Origin: Lutraria lutraria
Lineage: Eukaryota > Mollusca > Bivalvia > Venerida > Mactridae
DNA: 64,000 nucleotides
Direction: 5' to 3'
NCBI GenBank assembly: GCA_964023205.1
Contig: OZ026839.1
Coordinates: 13,422,386 to 13,486,385, forward strand
How positions within the stretch are numbered: position 1 is the first letter of the stretch; each line of letters starts with the position of its first letter. The position numbers and the translations under genes are program-made. Shown here piece by piece: positions 60,134 to 64,000 of the stretch. The notes beneath the pieces were generated by a model that ran no database searches, was not told the origin of the DNA, and saw only the letters and a list, made by a program, of their open reading frames with translations.

Positions 60134-60444
60134 GGTCTCTCTCGTCCGGTTAGCACAGTGGTCTACTAATCAATAGGTTGTATGTTCGAACCACGGGCGA
60201 GGCTCACCGTGACTGTCCTTGACAACTTTGACTGAAGATATTACATCCTATTTGTACATACAGTTGCCCCCCACCTCTGAAATACGAGTGGTAGCATGGC
60301 AAAGGCTTATGGATAGAATGTGGTTAGTACTAGTTAAGGCCAATGTACCGGGAAGCTGGTTAGGATGATCGCCCGTCACCATATGAATGAAGTTATGATG
60401 AAAATGGCGTTAAATCCGATGAAATAAATAAAATAAAATAAATT
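60134..60444 (+). repeat. full-length tRNA-derived SINE (~310 bp)
   Basis: The head has a good A box (GGTTAGCACAGTGG) and a good B box (TGTTCGAACC) at tRNA spacing. A long unrelated body follows, and the element ends with TGGCGTTAAATCCGATG and an AAATA-repeat tail. The GGCGTTAAA-type ending is also seen, diverged, in the SINE at 61,690-61,930 (GGGGCGTAAAACTCGAT). It is the best-preserved SINE in the window. Confidence 0.8.
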
Positions 60445-61028
60445 ATTTAACTACCCTTCCAACACGAATAATCTTATTTCTATACGGCCAATAAACGTCC
60501 GATTAAGATGGTTTATTCAAATCTCTTTCAAGTTCACTTCCAAGACAGTGCATGCCTTTCATGTGTACGTTTGTTTTATGGACAGATGTGACCATGACCT
60601 TTCCAAAGATCGAACGCACACTCTCTGGATTGAGCGGTCAATACCTTATCCACTATATGTTCAAAAGCATTGAACATTTATTAATTTCCATTAGTTTTAC
60701 TGCCCACCTGTGACAAAGCCCTCTTTAAAACTTGACAAATAAATAAATAGTCAAATGTCTTTGACGATGAAGTATGCGTTATATAGCAATTCGTCGTCAA
60801 AGTCACTTGTTCTTGAAAAGCTAACACGTATACGACTCAAACTTATACTCAAATTATCAACATTACCTAAAATATACATTCAACGGGCCAAAGGTATCAT
60901 CGAATAGTCCGATTTTTTCAGACTACCCTTGAACTTTTCCCTCGCAATGATTTAAATGAAGTTCCGGAAACCACATGAAATGATTGGCATAAACGCATGG
61001 ACGTACGAAGAAGCGTCATGAGATGTTG

Positions 61029-61113
61029 AATTAGAAAGAGGATTCCATAACTAAAATGGTCAACAAGACGAAATAAAAAAGACCAATTTAGTTATGGTAC
61101 CCAGAACTAAAAC
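61029..61113 (-). repeat. short foldback repeat, copy 2 of 2
   Basis: Reverse-oriented, diverged copy of 7,868-7,953: the reverse complement contains ACCATAACTAAATTGG, TTCGTCTTGTTGACCATTTT and AGTTATGGAAT in the same order. The arms ATAACTAAA/TTTAGTTAT are conserved in both copies. Confidence 0.6.
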
Positions 61114-61689
61114 ACAAAGAGATAATAAGAAAATGTTTAGGGTCGCGGGTAAAATTATGGTAGGTCGGATAACCAGATACTTTTTTAAGTCTAAGAACAA
61201 AAACAAACAATTCTTCCTACCTATCCACTGTTAAAAGAGAGGCCACATAACCGTATACCAACATACGTATTTAGGATGGCCTTATAAAGACATTTATTTT
61301 AGCAAGAACTTTCAATATTTTATATCTATCCTAGTACTCGCCTCTGTGGTCGTATTAATTTCACAAAATGGACTGTTTTATTTATTCATCAAAATCATCG
61401 GTTTGCAGCAAAGAGCATTTATTTGAGTAATTACTTTCTTTTAATAATATTATTCTTAATATTTTGCATTTAATATAAACATACTTCTTGTTTAAAAAAA
61501 GATCATTTATATTATTGATTAAACATTGAATTAATCTAAGTATCTATACAGTAGCTATACATGTATATTAGCCATATATAGTAACCAATTATATAATTAG
61601 AAGCTAGTCTATCAATGACCCTGTCTGTTTTATTGGACTCCCTACTGTGGAATATACAGGACTGCTGGGTCTTAGTCACATGCCTCGCA

Positions 61690-61930
61690 TTCCTGGTTCA
61701 ATGTCTTTAAGGTCACTGACTTCAAACCACCGTAACCTCTCACTGATAGAGGGTCGTGAGTTTGAGCCCCGCGACTGACCATGTCTCTTTATGTGAGAAA
61801 GTAGGCAGGTGCTTACCTAGGATGGGAGTCTAGTATTGGTTCTTCCCAGGAACGATTGTTAGGTGAACTTACCGCCTCATATGACTCTGATTGTTGAAAA
61901 GGGGCGTAAAACTCGATATAAACAAACAAA
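61690..61930 (+). repeat. tRNA-derived SINE, head degenerate
   Basis: A B-box-like GTGAGTTTGAGCCCC near 61,757 is preceded by a weak A-box region. The body contains CTTACCTAGGATGGGAGTCT, and the 3' end GGGGCGTAAAACTCGATATAAACAAACAAA has the conserved SINE terminus plus a short A-rich tail. Confidence 0.65.
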
Positions 61931-64000
61931 ATAGTACTTCAACTCGATGGTGATTGGCGAAACATCAATATTAATGCTGTGTTTTATGTTAAATTGGGGA
62001 TCTTAATATAGACTATTTGATGTATTCTTTACTACTCCGGGCCCTCTCCTAAACTTTGCTTCGTACACAAAATTAATAACTAATTAAGCGATTTGATTTT
62101 ATTCCAACACATAAGCTGAATATATCATTCTGTTTTTAAACAAAATTATTGTCGAAAAATCAAGATACCAATGAGTTTATTACCGGTAATGATTTCTTGA
62201 TAATTAATGCATCTCTATTAGCATTCGTGGCTCTAATGATTTCCAAAGTGTCTCATGTAACAACCTCTCAAAGATCAAAGTGATACACGGGATCAGATTT
62301 AGTACTTAAAAGTACAGAATACGGTATCCCATACAGACTGTAACCCCAATACTTATAAATCTTATTATCTAATATATTGTACTCCCGATTCAATTAGAAC
62401 GGTTGATTTTAATAGTTATTATCCTAGGTTGAAAGTGATATAATTAAGTATGCACTCTCAAAGCCGGTTGATATGAAAAGAGCATTTTTACGACGCTTCG
62501 AGCATTAAATGAATAATATGGTGTGAGGAACGTGGTAGTGAATAGTAAATTGTGTCATGCTAATAGTTAATGAACGACGGGTTGGTTTAATTAGATAATT
62601 CAAAGTACATTTGTGGTATTAATTTATGTGTGTAATGATCTGATAGTTAATAAAGTGAAGTGGGTATAAATGAAAACTATCCTGGCTTATCTGCTTTGTA
62701 TTTGTACGTTTTACCGTTCTATCAATGTTTTGACAGACAATTTAGAGAAAGTTGACTGACTTACCTTTCGCACGAAACAATACTATAAATGTATTAATGT
62801 ATAAATCAGTCACCCCCTCAGTTCGATTCAATCTTCATTATTGCATCAATTACTTACTCCTAGTTATTCGTTCTAATAAAATCTTCAATCTAAGAAGACA
62901 AGGGCATGATATATGAAATCGGGTGAATAAACATAGGATGAACTCGGGTAGCTTTTCGGATTTGGAGACATTCCTACGTCTTTATAAAATATCAAATGAT
63001 TCTTTGAACATGTGTTGATAAATCTATATACTTAGCATATCAACTCGGCGAGGATATTACGGATTCACTCTGTGATAACCTCGAGTGTAAGTACGGATTT
63101 GGTGACATACCAAAGTCATTTTCACCGCTCGGTAGGATTTTCGGATTTGGAGATATTCCATTCACATAGCTACTTAGAAACTTTCAGAATTACGATCTTC
63201 TCAGTGTTGTGTTGTAGTAAAAGTTCCAGCTACAACAACAACAACAACAACACTAATGATATTGAAAGATTGGAATGCTTTCAAGATTGTAATAATTCTA
63301 TTCTTTTCACTCATCTTTGTTAAAGCAGGTGCGTGAATGGTTCACATCACTAGAATTCATTAGTAAGCTTAAGTATCTGTGCACATGGCGCTCTTTAGAA
63401 TTGAAGAGCTACCTCTTATGCGTTGCACTTTTAAGAGTATTAATACAAATGAGTATCGTTTGAACCGACTTTGAATCCAGTTTACCTTTTGATGTTGAAG
63501 GATGCGTACACCTAAAATACTCCAAGCGCTTATGGGAAATATCGGTTTGAACTGTTAACGTGTATTACGCACAGAAAAGTAGTGCCACGGGAGTAAGCAA
63601 ATCAAGTGTTTTGATGTTTATTCTTCCGCGAGACAGGTTCGAATAAAATGTAATTCATATTGTCTATAGAATATGAAATAATTTTTCGTTTATTAGCTAG
63701 GTAACTTAATAATTATAAAAGTTATTTATTGATAAGAACGAAAATTAATATGTCAAAGCTGGCGAACACTTCATCAACAGGTTCTCGAACGATATTAAAT
63801 AAATCAGTTTGTTGAAATACAGATATTTTCTTGAAGTGGTTTTTGTTTGTTTATGAAATCAATTCGTGAGGGTTATTTTTTATGGAATTTTACTTAAAGT
63901 TTGCCATAATCACGTGATCAGACATTTGTGTACGGCTATTATAAGTCATGGAATCCGAGGTGTAATATTTTCACAAATATAAAATTGTGAAGAGACGGGA
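61931..64000. other. gene-free end of window
   Basis: A+T-rich DNA. A (CAA)n run occurs at 63,232-63,252, and the motif CGGATTTGGAGA-ATTCC recurs three times (see findings). The plus frame 63,072-63,323 overlaps these and has no domain. No gene recognised. Confidence 0.4.

Overview
The window is animal nuclear DNA: A+T-rich, intron-containing and gene-poor. A divergent Iroquois (Irx) homeobox gene, tRNA-derived SINEs and many small foldback transposons suggest a lophotrochozoan, most likely a bivalve mollusc. That placement is an inference from style; I cannot name the species. I can support two spliced protein-coding genes, one intact tRNA gene, and one short broken or odd coding frame. Almost everything else is repeats or unannotated gene desert.

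Positions 1-22.7 kb hold no recognisable protein gene. They carry four long tandem arrays (61-bp units near 5.0-6.1 kb, CAAT near 14.3 kb, ~76-bp units near 14.9-15.7 kb, 31-bp units near 16.6-17.4 kb) and a 440-bp polypurine tract (10.4-10.85 kb). A perfect-cloverleaf tRNA-Thr(UGU) lies on the minus strand at 13.8 kb. A 680-bp, near-complete palindrome (19,438-20,117) is flanked by an exact 8-bp target-site duplication and is built of nested smaller palindromes; it is a hAT-like foldback element and the most striking non-genic structure here.

Positions 22.8-27.4 kb hold a five-exon plus-strand gene encoding 763 aa. It has an N-terminal ubiquitin-like fold, ankyrin repeats resembling ANKRD60, and a long charged C-terminal half with five spaced aromatic-x-x-Trp motifs. 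Positions 40.8-43.4 kb hold a four-coding-exon minus-strand Irx gene of 337 aa, with a 5' UTR exon and a TATA/Inr/CCAAT promoter. The two genes converge across about 13 kb, and the Irx gene has about 20 kb without a recognised gene upstream of its promoter, as is usual for developmental homeobox genes.

Between and beyond these genes lie at least three dispersed MITE families: M1 with pogo/Tigger-type ends (3 copies), M2 with CAGTCAAACCTGT-type ends (3 near-full copies plus fragments), and M3 with TTAA ends (2 copies, both 339 bp). There are also tRNA-head SINEs, LINE-like 3' tails, and a 37-bp tandem array at 28.9-29.4 kb. A short frame at 35,731-36,000 reads like protein but has one in-frame TGA; it lies downstream of a YY1-like site and has a poly(A) signal 43 nt after its stop.
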